Source: Rhodospirillales bacterium (GTDB lineage Bacteria > Pseudomonadota > Alphaproteobacteria > UBA828). Taken from it: a DNA stretch of 64,000 bases. Within the stretch, counting starts at the first letter, position 1. Each line of letters opens with the position of its first letter. This document shows positions 25,931 through 35,765 of the stretch, piece after piece. The notes under the pieces were generated by a model that was not told the origin of the DNA, did no database searches, and saw only the letters and a program-made list of their open reading frames with translations. The stretch lies in NCBI GenBank assembly GCA_028818855.1, contig JAPPMY010000056.1:62001-126000 (forward strand). Reading direction: 5' to 3'. A program made the translations under genes and the position numbers.

Positions 25931-28900
25931 TCAGGCCGGCGCGGGTTCGCGCGTCGTGCCCGAGCGCTCGGCGCGCAGCCTCCCGGTGGCTGCCTCGTCG
26001 AGCCGCAGGGGCTCCGGCTCGATCACCACGCCGTAGTCGTCGCGCGCGCGCTCGATGGTGGTGAAGCCGTCGAACACGTCCGCCAGCACGAGAGCCGGGT
26101 CGCGCTCCAGCGGGTCGCCGTAGCCGCCCGAGTTCGGCACCGTGATCTCGATGCTGTCGCCGGCGGCGAGGCGGAAGCCGGTGAACTTGGAGGGCCACGC
26201 CTCTTCGTCCGCGCCGCCGCGGTTGCGCACCACCGAGGCGTTCAGGCCCGCCATGCCGCCGAAGATCCCCCAGGGCTCGTCGGATTCGTGGCGCTCGCCC
26301 TCGCAGGTGACGATGGTCTCCACCAGCATCTTGTTGACCCGCACCATGCCGATGCCGCCCCGCCACTTGCCGGCGGCGCAGGGCTCGTTGCGCAGCTCGT
26401 AGCGCTCGGTGCGGATCGGGAAGCGCCACTCCAGCTCCTCGATCGGGTTGTTGCGGGTGTTGGCGATGAGGCAGTCCACGGCGTCGAGCCCGTCGCGGTC
26501 CGGCCGGCCGCCGTAGGAGCCCTCGTCGACTTCGAGATAGACCCAGTACTCGCCCTGCTCGGTGTCGAAGCCGGAATACGAGATGAAGTGCAGATGCGCG
26601 GAGTTGCCCGCGGTCACACGCTCCGGCACCACCGGCGCGAGCGCGCGCAGCACCAGGTCGACGGCGCGCTGCACCTGGCAGAAGCGGGCGAAGCAGGAGC
26701 GCGGGAAGTTGGGGTTGAAGATCGAGCCCTTGGGCGCGATCACGTTTATCGGCCGCGTCATGCCCTCGTTCTGCGGCACGTAGACCGGGTGCGTCACGGT
26801 ATCGAGGAAGATCATCCGCGTGATGAAGGACATGGCCGAGCACGTCGTGCCCTCGAAGGGGACGTTGTAGCCGGTCGGCACCTCCTCGCTGGAGCCGGTG
26901 AGGTCGTAGGTGATCTCGTCGCCCTCGATGATGACCTTGACCTTGACCGGCAGCTTGCGGCCGCGGTTGACCCCGTCGTCGTCGAGGTAGCCCATAGCCG
27001 TTTCGTATTCGCCGTCGGGAATCTTCGCTATTTCCCGCCGGAGCATCTGCTCTGAGTAGGTCATCCAGTGCTGGCCGGCGTCCTCAACGGCGGCGAGCCC
27101 GTAGCGCCCGATGAGGTCGAGGTAGCGCCGCTTGGCCAGTTCGCAGGCTGCGATCATCGCCTGGATGTCGCCCTCGTTGGGCGTGGGCGTGCGCATGTTC
27201 TCCAGGATGTGCTTCCAGAGCCCGTCCTGGCGCACGCCTTTGATCGCGAGCTTCACGGCGCGGTAGATGTTGCCCTCCGCGTAGATGTCGACGGCGTTGA
27301 TGTTGAGCCCCGGGTAGGCGCCGCCGATGTCCAGCAGGTGGGCGGATGCGCCCGCGAACCCCACAAGCTCCCCTTGGTGGTAGATCGGCATCACGATGGC
27401 GCAGTCCGGCGAGTGGGTGGCGCCATAGTAGGGGTCGTTGTGGAAGATGATGTCGCCTTCGTGGATGTCGCCGTCGAGCAGCTCGATGACGTTCTGTACG
27501 ATGCGCGGCATCGCGCCCATGAACATCGGCGTCGATTCCGATTCCGCCAGCATCAGGCCGTCGCGGTCGAAGATGCCGGCGCCGAGGTCCTCCGATTCGC
27601 GGATGATCGAGGAATAGGACATGCGGTAGAGCACGCCCGCCATCTCCTGCGCGATGGCGGTGAAGGCGCCGCCGATGACGCGCTGCATGATCGGCGTCGC
27701 CAGGTCGTGCCCGTGCTGCGCCGCCGCGCCGGCGCAGTCGATCACGATGTTGCCGCGCGCATCGATCGCCGCCTCGCAGCGGGGCGGGATCACGATGGTC
27801 GTGTCGTACTGCTCGACGATGGCGGGGCCTGAAATCCGGTCGCCCGCACGGAGCGCGGCGCGGTCGTAGAACGGGGTCTCGTGGGTCTCGCCCTTGCCCT
27901 CGACCTCGAAGACGACCGGCTGGCGCAAGAGCGGCGTGGCCTCGCCGCCGCCGCCTTCGATCTCCGGCCAGTCGAGGTCGGGGATGCGGCCGATGGCGAT
28001 GGCGCGGATGTTGATGATCTCGACGGGCGCGTCGAAGCGGTGCCCGTACTCGGCCTCGTGCGCGCGGTGGAAGCGGTCGGCCAGCTCGTCGATCCAGGCG
28101 TCGTCGATCTCGCCTGCCGGTGCGTCGAAGCGCACCTCGTAGCCCTGCCCGGCGTAGCGGCAGTCCGCGAGGCGGCGGATCAGGCGGTCGCCCTCCGGCA
28201 CGCCGTCCGCCTCCAGCCGCGTCAGCGCCTGGTCCGTCAGCTCCTCGAAGCGCGCCGCCAGATGGGCGCGGTCGAGGGTGGCGAGCGGCTGGCGCTCGGT
28301 GGTGACGAACTCGTGCTGCATGTCGGTCGCGAGCAGCCCGGTGGCGGAGAGAATTCCGGGATGCGGCGGCACCAGCACGCGGGGTATCTCAAGCTCCACC
28401 GCGATGTCGCAGGCGAAGAGCGGGCCGGCGCCGCCGGCTGCGACCAGGGTGAAGTCGCGCGGATCGTAGCCCCGCCGCACGCTGTTAAGCTCGATCGCCT
28501 GCACCATGCTGAACTTCTGGATCTGCAACGCGCCGAGCGCGGCCTCCTCCAGCGGCAGCCCGAGCGTGCCGGCGAGCCCCTGCAGCGCATCGCGGGCGCG
28601 CTCCGCATGGAGCGTCATCTGCCCGCCGACGAGGCCGCGGTCGGTGCGCAGCCGGCCGAGCACCACCTGCGCGTCCGTCGAGGTGGGCTCGGCGCCGCCG
28701 CGGCCGTAGCAGGCGGGGCCGGGCTCGGCGCCGGCGGACTGCGGACCGACGCGGTAGATGCCGCCCTCGTCGACATAGGCGATGGAGCCGCCGCCCGCGC
28801 CGATGGTGTCGATATCGACCATCGGGATCATGGCCTGGTAGTCGCCGACCTTGGTGTCGAGCAGGTGGCGCATCCTGAGCGCGCCGCCGGCGGCCACGCC

Positions 28901-29794
28901 GATGTCGGCCGACGTGCCGCCGATATCGAGCGTGAACACGTTGTCGTAGCCGGCCATCCTGCCGGCCCAGATGCCGCCGATCAGGCCTGCGACCGGCCCA
29001 GACATCATCAGGTTGACCGGGCCGCCGGTCGCGCTGTCGGCGGTCGTCATGCCGCCGGAGGACTGCATCAGCCGCACGCCGCGCGCGAGCCCCGCATCCT
29101 TCAGGCCGGACTCCAGCCGGCCGACGTAACTTCCGACCCGCGGGCCCACGTAGGCGTTCAGGCACGTCGTCGAGAAGCGCTCGAACTCACGGTAGAGCGG
29201 CAGCACCTCGCTCGAGACCGAGAGGTAGGCGTCGGGGCACTCCTCCTGCAGGATTTCCTTGATGCGCTGCTCGTGCGCCGGGTTGAGGTAGGCGTGCAGC
29301 AGGCAGACGGCGATCGCATCCACGCCTGCCTTGCGCAGCGCTCGCGCGCGCTCCCGCACCTCCGCCTCGTCCAGCGGCTCGATGATCTCGCCCTTGGGCG
29401 CGGTGACCCGTTCGCGCACCGTGAGCCGGTGGCGCCGCCGCACCAGCGGGCGCGACTGCCACGGCAGCTCCTGCTGGAGCGAGAAGTTGTGCGGCTTCTT
29501 GTGGCGCGCGATGTGCAGGATGTCCCGAAAACCCTCGGTCGTGATCAGGCCGACCTCGGCGCCCTTGTGCTCGATGGCGATGTTGGTCGCCACGGTGGTG
29601 CCGTGCAGCAGCAGGTCCACGGCCTCGAGGCTGACCCCGGCCTTGCCGCAGAGCGCGTCCACGCCCGTCATCACCGCCCGCGCCGGATCGTCCGGCGTGG
29701 ACGGCACCTTGTCGACCGTGATCGCGCCCGCCGCCTCGTCGACCAGAATCAGGTCCGTGAACGTACCGCCGACATCCACCCCGATGCGCCGCAT
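25931..29794 (-). CDS. Fused hydantoinase A/B (5-oxoprolinase-type) protein
   Basis: Protein of 1287 residues that joins HyuA (about 1-690) and HyuB (about 715-1270), the size of eukaryotic-type 5-oxoprolinase. The A part starts MRRIGVDVGGTFTDLILVDE with the actin-like ATP-binding motif, and has GGTSADIGV and GAGGGSIAYVDEGG later. The B part starts ATPIMQRVIGGAFTAIAQEM and has HNDPYYGATHSPDCAIV and PNSGGYGDPLERDP. Such enzymes open cyclic amides such as hydantoins or 5-oxoproline using ATP. The frame extends upstream without similarity; the ATG at 29794 is the conserved start. First gene of a likely hydantoinase-amidase-importer unit. Confidence 0.88.
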   Translation of the reverse strand: MRRIGVDVGGTFTDLILVDEAAGAITVDKVPSTPDDPARAVMTGVDALCGKAGVSLEAVDLLLHGTTVATNIAIEHKGAEVGLITTEGFRDILHIARHKKPHNFSLQQELPWQSRPLVRRRHRLTVRERVTAPKGEIIEPLDEAEVRERARALRKAGVDAIAVCLLHAYLNPAHEQRIKEILQEECPDAYLSVSSEVLPLYREFERFSTTCLNAYVGPRVGSYVGRLESGLKDAGLARGVRLMQSSGGMTTADSATGGPVNLMMSGPVAGLIGGIWAGRMAGYDNVFTLDIGGTSADIGVAAGGALRMRHLLDTKVGDYQAMIPMVDIDTIGAGGGSIAYVDEGGIYRVGPQSAGAEPGPACYGRGGAEPTSTDAQVVLGRLRTDRGLVGGQMTLHAERARDALQGLAGTLGLPLEEAALGALQIQKFSMVQAIELNSVRRGYDPRDFTLVAAGGAGPLFACDIAVELEIPRVLVPPHPGILSATGLLATDMQHEFVTTERQPLATLDRAHLAARFEELTDQALTRLEADGVPEGDRLIRRLADCRYAGQGYEVRFDAPAGEIDDAWIDELADRFHRAHEAEYGHRFDAPVEIINIRAIAIGRIPDLDWPEIEGGGGEATPLLRQPVVFEVEGKGETHETPFYDRAALRAGDRISGPAIVEQYDTTIVIPPRCEAAIDARGNIVIDCAGAAAQHGHDLATPIMQRVIGGAFTAIAQEMAGVLYRMSYSSIIRESEDLGAGIFDRDGLMLAESESTPMFMGAMPRIVQNVIELLDGDIHEGDIIFHNDPYYGATHSPDCAIVMPIYHQGELVGFAGASAHLLDIGGAYPGLNINAVDIYAEGNIYRAVKLAIKGVRQDGLWKHILENMRTPTPNEGDIQAMIAACELAKRRYLDLIGRYGLAAVEDAGQHWMTYSEQMLRREIAKIPDGEYETAMGYLDDDGVNRGRKLPVKVKVIIEGDEITYDLTGSSEEVPTGYNVPFEGTTCSAMSFITRMIFLDTVTHPVYVPQNEGMTRPINVIAPKGSIFNPNFPRSCFARFCQVQRAVDLVLRALAPVVPERVTAGNSAHLHFISYSGFDTEQGEYWVYLEVDEGSYGGRPDRDGLDAVDCLIANTRNNPIEELEWRFPIRTERYELRNEPCAAGKWRGGIGMVRVNKMLVETIVTCEGERHESDEPWGIFGGMAGLNASVVRNRGGADEEAWPSKFTGFRLAAGDSIEITVPNSGGYGDPLERDPALVLADVFDGFTTIERARDDYGVVIEPEPLRLDEAATGRLRAERSGTTREPAPA

Positions 29795-30011
29795 GGCTCC
29801 TCTCCTTCGCACGCCGGAATGCCTCATCTTCGCCGAGGCTTGGCTGCGCGACAATCGCCTTGCGGCGTCATGACCTATGCGGAAACGAGGGGCCGCGCAT
29901 GTGCGACCGTCACGAAACGGCGCCTTGCAAGCTGCCTGCATCGTCGCTACCTGACGGGTGAGGGTCGCCTTCAAGCCAGCGGGGCCTGGCCAATCGCGGA
30001 GCATCGATGCG

Positions 30012-31412
30012 ATGTTCCTGAGCGTCTTCGATATCTTCAAGGTCGGCATCGGCCCGTCCTCGTCCCACACCATGGGGCCGATGGCGGCGGCCGAAGCCTT
30101 CCTCGCGCTGCTGGCGGAGCGGGTCGCGACGGCCCCGCCGCCCGATTCGTGGCTGCGCATTCACGTCTCGCTGCATGGCTCCCTGGCCTTCACCGGCCGG
30201 GGCCACGCGACGGACCGGGCGATCGTGTTCGGACTGCTCGGCCATCGCGCCGGCGACATCGATATCGACAAGGCCGAGGCCGAGGTGGCGATGCTCAGGG
30301 GGAGCAGGCACCTGCCTGCGCTCGGCGGCGTCACGATCGTGTTCGATCCGCATCACCACATCTTCTTCGACTATGGCGCCCCGCTGCCGGGCCATCCCAA
30401 CGGCATGGAATTCCATGCCATCGACGCCGAGGGGGTGGGCTACCTGAGCCAGATCTACTATTCGATCGGCGGCGGCTTCATCGTGACGGCGGAGGAGCTT
30501 GAGGGCGGCGGGGGCGGCGGTGGCGACGATAGGGGCGCGCAGGTCCCGTTCCCGTTCGAGAGTGCCGCCTCCATGCTGCGCATGGCGGATGAGAGCGGGA
30601 ACTCCATCGCCCAGATGATGCTGGCGAACGAGCGCACCGCCCGCTCCGACGCCGAGGTCGACGCCGGGCTCGCCACGCTCTGGGGCGCCATGAACGCCTG
30701 CATCGATCGCGGCCTTGCGTGCCACGGCGAACTCCCCGGCGGGCTCCGCGTCAAGCGCCGGGCCGGCAAGCTCTTCGAGCAGCTCTGCGACGAAGAAGGC
30801 TCCAACAGCGCGCAGCCGCACGTCTTTTCCGACTGGCTGACGGTCTACGCCATGGCGGTCAACGAGGAGAACGCCGGCGGGGGCAAGGTGGTGACGGCGC
30901 CGACCAACGGCGCGGCCGGCGTGATTCCGGCCGTGCTGCGCTACTACCTCGACCATTGCTTCGGCGCCGAGAGGGAGCGGATCGGGGAGTTCCTGCTCAC
31001 CGCCGCGGCCATCGGCGGCCTCATCAAGGCTAACGCGTCGATCTCCGGCGCCGACGCCGGCTGCCAGGCGGAGGTGGGCTCGGCTGCCGCCATGGCTGCC
31101 GCCGGTCTCTGCGCGGTCCTCGACGGCACCCCGGCGCAGGTGGAGAACGCCGCCGAGATTGCGCTGGAGCACCATCTCGGCATGACCTGCGACCCGGTGG
31201 GCGGCCTCGTGCAGGTGCCCTGCATCGAGCGCAACGGCATCGGCGCGACCAAGGCCGTAGCCGCCGCCTCCCTCGCACTCAGGGGCGACGGCACCCACTT
31301 CATGCCGCTCGACAACTGCATCGAGGCGATGCGCGAGACCGGGCGCGAGATGAGCGTCAAGTTCAAGGAGACCAGCCTGGGCGGCCTCGCGGTGAACATG
31401 CCGGAGTGCTGA
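30012..31412 (+). CDS. sdaA: L-serine ammonia-lyase, iron-sulfur dependent
   Basis: Single-chain L-serine dehydratase of 466 residues that deaminates serine to pyruvate. The N-terminal beta domain begins [23 protein letters not shown]. The alpha domain carries the cluster cysteines in [13 protein letters not shown] and [18 protein letters not shown], as in SdaA/SdaB. The start is the ATG at 30012; an earlier GTG at 29958 would add 18 unconserved residues. It is divergent from the fused hydantoinase gene by 217 bases and is followed by the CitE-like lyase 128 bases later. Confidence 0.93.
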   Translation: MFLSVFDIFKVGIGPSSSHTMGPMAAAEAFLALLAERVATAPPPDSWLRIHVSLHGSLAFTGRGHATDRAIVFGLLGHRAGDIDIDKAEAEVAMLRGSRHLPALGGVTIVFDPHHHIFFDYGAPLPGHPNGMEFHAIDAEGVGYLSQIYYSIGGGFIVTAEELEGGGGGGGDDRGAQVPFPFESAASMLRMADESGNSIAQMMLANERTARSDAEVDAGLATLWGAMNACIDRGLACHGELPGGLRVKRRAGKLFEQLCDEEGSNSAQPHVFSDWLTVYAMAVNEENAGGGKVVTAPTNGAAGVIPAVLRYYLDHCFGAERERIGEFLLTAAAIGGLIKANASISGADAGCQAEVGSAAAMAAAGLCAVLDGTPAQVENAAEIALEHHLGMTCDPVGGLVQVPCIERNGIGATKAVAAASLALRGDGTHFMPLDNCIEAMRETGREMSVKFKETSLGGLAVNMPEC

Positions 31413-31540
31413 CGCACCGGCCCCGCGCGCGAGGCCCCGGAGCGCACCAGGTAGCGGTCGTCGGTCGGGCCGATCGATTGACAATCCGGTCAGGGTCAGG
31501 CGAACACACCGTCGCGCTGGCGAACAGCAAGGGCCTCCTC

Positions 31541-32401
31541 ATGTCCGAAACACGGATCCGACCCCGCCGCTCGTTCATCTTCACGCCGGGACTGCGGCCC
31601 GAGATGTTTCCGAAAGCCCTGGCGAGCGGGGCGGACATCGTCTGCGTCGAGCTGGAGGACGGGATCGCGCCCAAGGACAAGCCGGCTGCGCGTGCTCGCG
31701 CCATCAAGCTCTTCGAGAGCCCGCAGGCCGACGACGGGGTCGAGCGGATCGTCCGCATCAACTCGCTGCGCGAGGGTTTCGGCATGGCCGACGTGCGGGC
31801 GGTGCTCGCCAGCGACTCGCCGCCGCCTGCGCTGATGATGCCCAAGGTGCGCAACCCCGACGAGGTGGTGCTGCTCGACGACCTGCTGAGCGAGCGCGGC
31901 CACGCCACGCGCCTCCACGTGATCATCGAGACCAATGCCGGGCTCGAGGCGGCCCATGACATCGCCCGTTGCAGCCCGCGCATCGACGCGATGTTCTTCG
32001 GCGGCGTCGATATGGCTGCCGAGCTGCGCTGCGAGAACGCCTGGGAGCCGCTGCTCTATGCCCGCTCCCGCGTCGTCCACGCCGCCGCCGGCGCCGGCCT
32101 GGATGTGATCGACGTGCCCTACCTCGATCTCGAGGATGCGGACGGCATGGAGCGCGCGGCGATCCGGGCGCGGGACCTGGGATTCTGCGGCAAGGGCGCC
32201 GTGCACCCCAAGCAGATCGCGGCGCTCAACGCGGTGTTCACGCCGTCGGCCGAGCGGATCGCCCAGGCCCGCCGCATCATCGCCGAGTTCGAGGCGGCCG
32301 ATACCGGATTGGTGGTGATCGACGGCAAGCTCATCGAGAGGCCGGTGCTGCGCGAGATGCACCGGATCGTCGCCATCGCCGACCGCGTCGGCGCCGGGTA
32401 G
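31541..32401 (+). CDS. HpcH/HpaI-family CoA ester lyase (CitE-like)
   Basis: 286-residue TIM-barrel lyase related to citrate lyase beta subunit and malyl-CoA lyase. Markers are RRSFIFTPGLRPEMFPKAL, the metal-binding Glu in CVELEDGIAPKDK (about 42), the RINSLREGFG strand, IIETNAGLEAA (about 128) and GFCGKGAVHPKQIAALN (about 219). Likely substrates are malyl-CoA or methylmalyl-CoA, or citramalyl-CoA. It starts at the ATG at 31541. The upstream region has TTGACA (31478) without an obvious -10. It converges with typA, 46 bases apart. Confidence 0.83.
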   Translation: MSETRIRPRRSFIFTPGLRPEMFPKALASGADIVCVELEDGIAPKDKPAARARAIKLFESPQADDGVERIVRINSLREGFGMADVRAVLASDSPPPALMMPKVRNPDEVVLLDDLLSERGHATRLHVIIETNAGLEAAHDIARCSPRIDAMFFGGVDMAAELRCENAWEPLLYARSRVVHAAAGAGLDVIDVPYLDLEDADGMERAAIRARDLGFCGKGAVHPKQIAALNAVFTPSAERIAQARRIIAEFEAADTGLVVIDGKLIERPVLREMHRIVAIADRVGAG

Positions 32402-32447
32402 GGGAGAGCGCGGCGCGCGCAGGGGCGCGCCTTCCTGCCGCCGACGA

Positions 32448-34274
32448 TCAGGACGCCCGCGCGAGCGCCCGCGCGGCGCGGCGGCGGGCATGCGGGTCGA
32501 GCAGCCGCTTGCGCAGGCGGATCGAGGCCGGCGTCACCTCGAGCAGCTCGTCGTCTGCGATATAGGCCAGCGCAATCTCCAGCGGCATCGGCCGGGGCGG
32601 GCTCAGGCGCACGGCGTTGTCCTTGCCGGCGGCCCGTATGTTGGTGAGCTGCTTGCTCTTCAACGGGTTGACGTCGAGGTCCTGCGGCCGCGTGTGCTCG
32701 CCGACGATCATGCCGCCGTAGACCGGCATTCCCGGCTCGACGAAGAGCGTGCCGCGCTGCTCCAGGTTCCAGAGGGCGTAGGCGACCGCTCTGCCCTCGG
32801 CACTGGAGACGAGCACGCCATTCCGCCGCACCGGCAACGGACCCTTGAAGGGCGCATAGCCGTGGAAGACCCGGTGCATGATCGCCGTGCCCCGCGTCAC
32901 GGTGAGCAGCTCGCCGTTGAAGCCGATCAGGCCGCGCGAGGGGCCGAGAAACAGCGCGCGGGTCTTGTCCCGCCCCGAGGGCCTCAGCTCGACCAGCTCC
33001 GCGCGCCGCTCGGCCAGCGCGTTGACCACATCGCCGACGAAGGCTTCGTCCACGTCGATCTGGATTTCCTCGATGGGCTCCAGCGGCGGGCCGCCCTTCG
33101 GGTCCTCGCGCATCAGCACCCGCGGGCGGCTGATCGAAAGCTCGAAACCCTCGCGCCGCATCGTCTCGATCAGCACCGCGAGTTGCAGCTCGCCGCGGCC
33201 TGCGACCTCGAAGGCGCCTTCCTCGGCGCCGTCGGTCACCCGAATCGCGACGTTGCCCTCGGTCTCGCGCGCAAGCCGCGCGCCGATCACGCGCGACGTG
33301 AGCTGCGTGCCCTCGCAGCCGGCGAGTGGCGAGTCGTTGATCGAGAACACCATCGCGATGGTCGGCGGATCGATCGGCTCGGCCGGGATCGGGGCGCAAT
33401 TCTTGGAGGCGGCGACGGTGTCCGCCACCGAGGCCGTCTTGAGGCCGGCGAGCGTCACGATCTCGCCGGCCCCGGCACTCTCGACCGCGATCCGTTCCAG
33501 CCCCCGCGCGCGCAGGAGCTTGGTGAGGCGCGCGACCTCGACCACGGCGCCGTCGGCACCCAGCACCGTCACGGTCTGGTTCGCCGCCACGCGGCCGGAG
33601 AGCACCCGCCCGCTCACCAGCCTGCCGAGAAAGGGATCGGCCTCCAGCAGACTGATCGACATGCGAAACGGCCCCGTCCCATCCGTTGCGGGCGCGGGCA
33701 CGTGCGCGATGACGGTCTCGAAGAGCGGGGTCATGTCGCTCCCGGCGGCGTCGGGGCCGAGCGCCGCCCAGCCGTCCCGCGCCGAGGTGCAGACCAGCGG
33801 AAAGTCGAGCTGGGCGTCGGTCGCCCCCAGGGCATCGAACAGGTCGAAGACCGCTTCGTGCACCGCCTGGGGCCGGGCGTCTGCGCGGTCCATCTTGCTG
33901 ATCGCGACGATGGGCCTGAGCCCGAGCCGAAGCGCCTTGTCCACGACGAACTTGGTCTGCGGCATCGGGCCCTCGGCCGCGTCCACCAGCACGAGCACGC
34001 CGTCGACCATGCCGAGCACGCGCTCAACCTCGCCGCCGAAGTCCGCGTGGCCGGGGGTGTCGACGATGTTGATGCGCACGCCCCGCCAGTCGATCGCGGT
34101 GCACTTGGCGAGGATCGTGATGCCGCGCTCGCGTTCCAGCTCGCCGCTATCGAGCGCGCGCTCCTGCATCGGCTGGTTCGCCCGCACCGTGCCGCTTTGG
34201 CGCAGCAGCGCGTCGACCAGGGTCGTCTTGCCGTGATCGACGTGGGCGATGATGGCGATGTTGCGCAGGTCCAT
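32448..34274 (-). CDS. typA: Ribosome-associated GTPase TypA/BipA
   Basis: Translational GTPase of 608 residues, normal length, that acts on 50S ribosome assembly and stress adaptation. G1 is [10 protein letters not shown]2 is GITILAK, G3 is [14 protein letters not shown]. The G4 motif, normally NKxD (NKIDR in most TypA), reads SKMDR here (codon AGC for the first residue), which is an unusual change in the guanine-recognition loop. Domains II, III and V follow ([35 protein letters not shown]). It is read toward the CitE-like gene and is preceded by rmuC on the same strand. Confidence 0.96.
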   Translation of the reverse strand: MDLRNIAIIAHVDHGKTTLVDALLRQSGTVRANQPMQERALDSGELERERGITILAKCTAIDWRGVRINIVDTPGHADFGGEVERVLGMVDGVLVLVDAAEGPMPQTKFVVDKALRLGLRPIVAISKMDRADARPQAVHEAVFDLFDALGATDAQLDFPLVCTSARDGWAALGPDAAGSDMTPLFETVIAHVPAPATDGTGPFRMSISLLEADPFLGRLVSGRVLSGRVAANQTVTVLGADGAVVEVARLTKLLRARGLERIAVESAGAGEIVTLAGLKTASVADTVAASKNCAPIPAEPIDPPTIAMVFSINDSPLAGCEGTQLTSRVIGARLARETEGNVAIRVTDGAEEGAFEVAGRGELQLAVLIETMRREGFELSISRPRVLMREDPKGGPPLEPIEEIQIDVDEAFVGDVVNALAERRAELVELRPSGRDKTRALFLGPSRGLIGFNGELLTVTRGTAIMHRVFHGYAPFKGPLPVRRNGVLVSSAEGRAVAYALWNLEQRGTLFVEPGMPVYGGMIVGEHTRPQDLDVNPLKSKQLTNIRAAGKDNAVRLSPPRPMPLEIALAYIADDELLEVTPASIRLRKRLLDPHARRRAARALARAS

Positions 34275-34311
34275 GGCCGCGCGGCGCTCCTTCCAGGGGT
34301 GGCGGTGAGCA

Positions 34312-34343
34312 GGGAGGCGGGCCGGTCCCGACCGACGCCTCTC
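34312..34343. terminator. Hairpin downstream of rmuC
   Basis: GAGGCG (34314-34319) pairs with CGCCTC (34336-34341), and CGGTC (34323-34327) pairs with GACCG (34330-34334) inside it; a G-T and a G-C pair extend the outer stem. The hairpin lies 25 bases after the rmuC stop on the minus strand and just before typA. There is no T-run, so termination is only possible, not shown. Confidence 0.4.
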
Positions 34344-34367
34344 GCTGGATCGGTGCCGGTTCCGCTG

Positions 34368-35750
34368 TTACTCCGCAGCTTCTTCCGGCCGGCGCTCGAT
34401 CAGCTCCTCGGCCTGGGCCGCGCGGGGGTCTAGCTCGACCGGCTCCAGCGGCGGGATTGAGGATCCGGCAGGGGTGACGCCGAGGGATTCGAACTTGCGG
34501 GCCGCAGGCAGCACGCGGCGCTCCAGCGAGCCCACGCCCCTGTTGTAGCGCTCCACCGTCTGCTGCAGCGAGCGCCCGATGTCGCCCATGTGCCCGCCGA
34601 AGGTCTTGATGCGCTCGTAGAGGTCGCGGCCCTGCGAGGCCACGGCCTGCGCGTTCTCCGCCAGCTTCTCCTGTTGCCAGCCGTAGGCGATGGTCTTGAC
34701 CAGGGCGATCAGCGTGGTCGGCGTGCTGATGAGCACCCGCTGGCGCGCCGCGCTCTCGAACAGCGCCGGATCGCTCTCGATGGCCGCGGCGAAGAACGAT
34801 TCGCCGGGAACGAACATCACGACGAACTCGGGCGTCTCGGGCAGGGCCTTCCAGTAGTCCCGAGAGGAGAGCGTCCGCACGTGGTCCCGGACCTGCCGCG
34901 CGTGGTCGGCAACGAAGCGCTCGCGCGTCTCTTCCTCGGGCGCCTCCACCGCGTTGAGGTAGGCGTCGAGCGGCGTCTTGGCGTCGACGATGATCGACTT
35001 GCCGCCGGGGACGCGGATGACCACGTCGGGCCGCAGCCGGCCTTCGTCGCCCTCCAGGGTCGTCTGCTCCACGAAGTCCACGTGCTCCGTCATGCCGGCC
35101 ATGTCGAGCACGTTGCGGAGCTGATACTCGCCCCAGCGGCCGCGCGTCTGGGGCCGGCGAAGAGCCTGAACGAGGCGGTTCGTCTCCGAGCGAAGGCCAG
35201 TCTGGCCCTCGGCCAGGCTCTTGACCTGCTCCGAGATCGCCCGGTAGGCGCCTTCGCGCGCCTTCTCGATCGCGTCCACCTTGCTCTCGAACTTGGTGAG
35301 GCTCTCGCCGAGCGGCTTCACCAGCGTCTCGATGGCCGTCCGCCGCTTCTCCAGGTCCTCCTTGGCGCTCTGGCTGTGCTTCTCGAAGCGCTCGCTCACG
35401 AGCTTGAGAAAGCTCTCGCTGTTCTTGCCGAGCACCTCCGATGCGAGGCCCACGAACTTCTTCTCGAGTTCGGCGCCCATGCGGGTCAGCTCCCGGACGC
35501 GCTCCTCGTGGTTCTTCCGCTCCTGTTCGTGCGCCGCTTCCGACGCTGCGGTCTTCGTCTCGGCCGCCTGCAACCGCTCGCGCAGAGCGGCGTTCTTCTC
35601 TTCAAGCTTGGGCACGCGTCCGGCATCCGCGGCGAGGCGCGCGGTCTCGCCCGCTTTCCGTGCCGCCCGGAGCGCGAGGACGGCGTACATGACGGCCGCG
35701 CCCGCGAGCGCCGCCAGCACGATGACGATGATGGTGAGCCCGATGCCCAT
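34368..35750 (-). CDS. rmuC: DNA recombination protein RmuC
   Basis: 460-residue RmuC homologue, thought to limit inversions at short repeats. An N-terminal membrane segment (IGLTIIVIVLAALAGAAVMYAVLAL) is followed by a long coiled coil rich in Glu, Lys and Ala (about 45-170) and the PD-(D/E)xK nuclease-like domain: RWGEYQLRNVLDMAGM, RPDVVIRVPGGKSIIVDAKTP and EFVVMFVPGESFFAAA. It is 15 bases downstream of serA, so it may share that message. Confidence 0.93.
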   Translation of the reverse strand: MGIGLTIIVIVLAALAGAAVMYAVLALRAARKAGETARLAADAGRVPKLEEKNAALRERLQAAETKTAASEAAHEQERKNHEERVRELTRMGAELEKKFVGLASEVLGKNSESFLKLVSERFEKHSQSAKEDLEKRRTAIETLVKPLGESLTKFESKVDAIEKAREGAYRAISEQVKSLAEGQTGLRSETNRLVQALRRPQTRGRWGEYQLRNVLDMAGMTEHVDFVEQTTLEGDEGRLRPDVVIRVPGGKSIIVDAKTPLDAYLNAVEAPEEETRERFVADHARQVRDHVRTLSSRDYWKALPETPEFVVMFVPGESFFAAAIESDPALFESAARQRVLISTPTTLIALVKTIAYGWQQEKLAENAQAVASQGRDLYERIKTFGGHMGDIGRSLQQTVERYNRGVGSLERRVLPAARKFESLGVTPAGSSIPPLEPVELDPRAAQAEELIERRPEEAAE

Positions 35751-35765
35751 GCCGCAGGTCCGACG

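Noticed and set aside
25931-29794. The fused hydantoinase as an assembly artefact joining two genes
   Set aside because: The join is in frame without a stop or start-like break and matches the domain order of natural 5-oxoprolinases.
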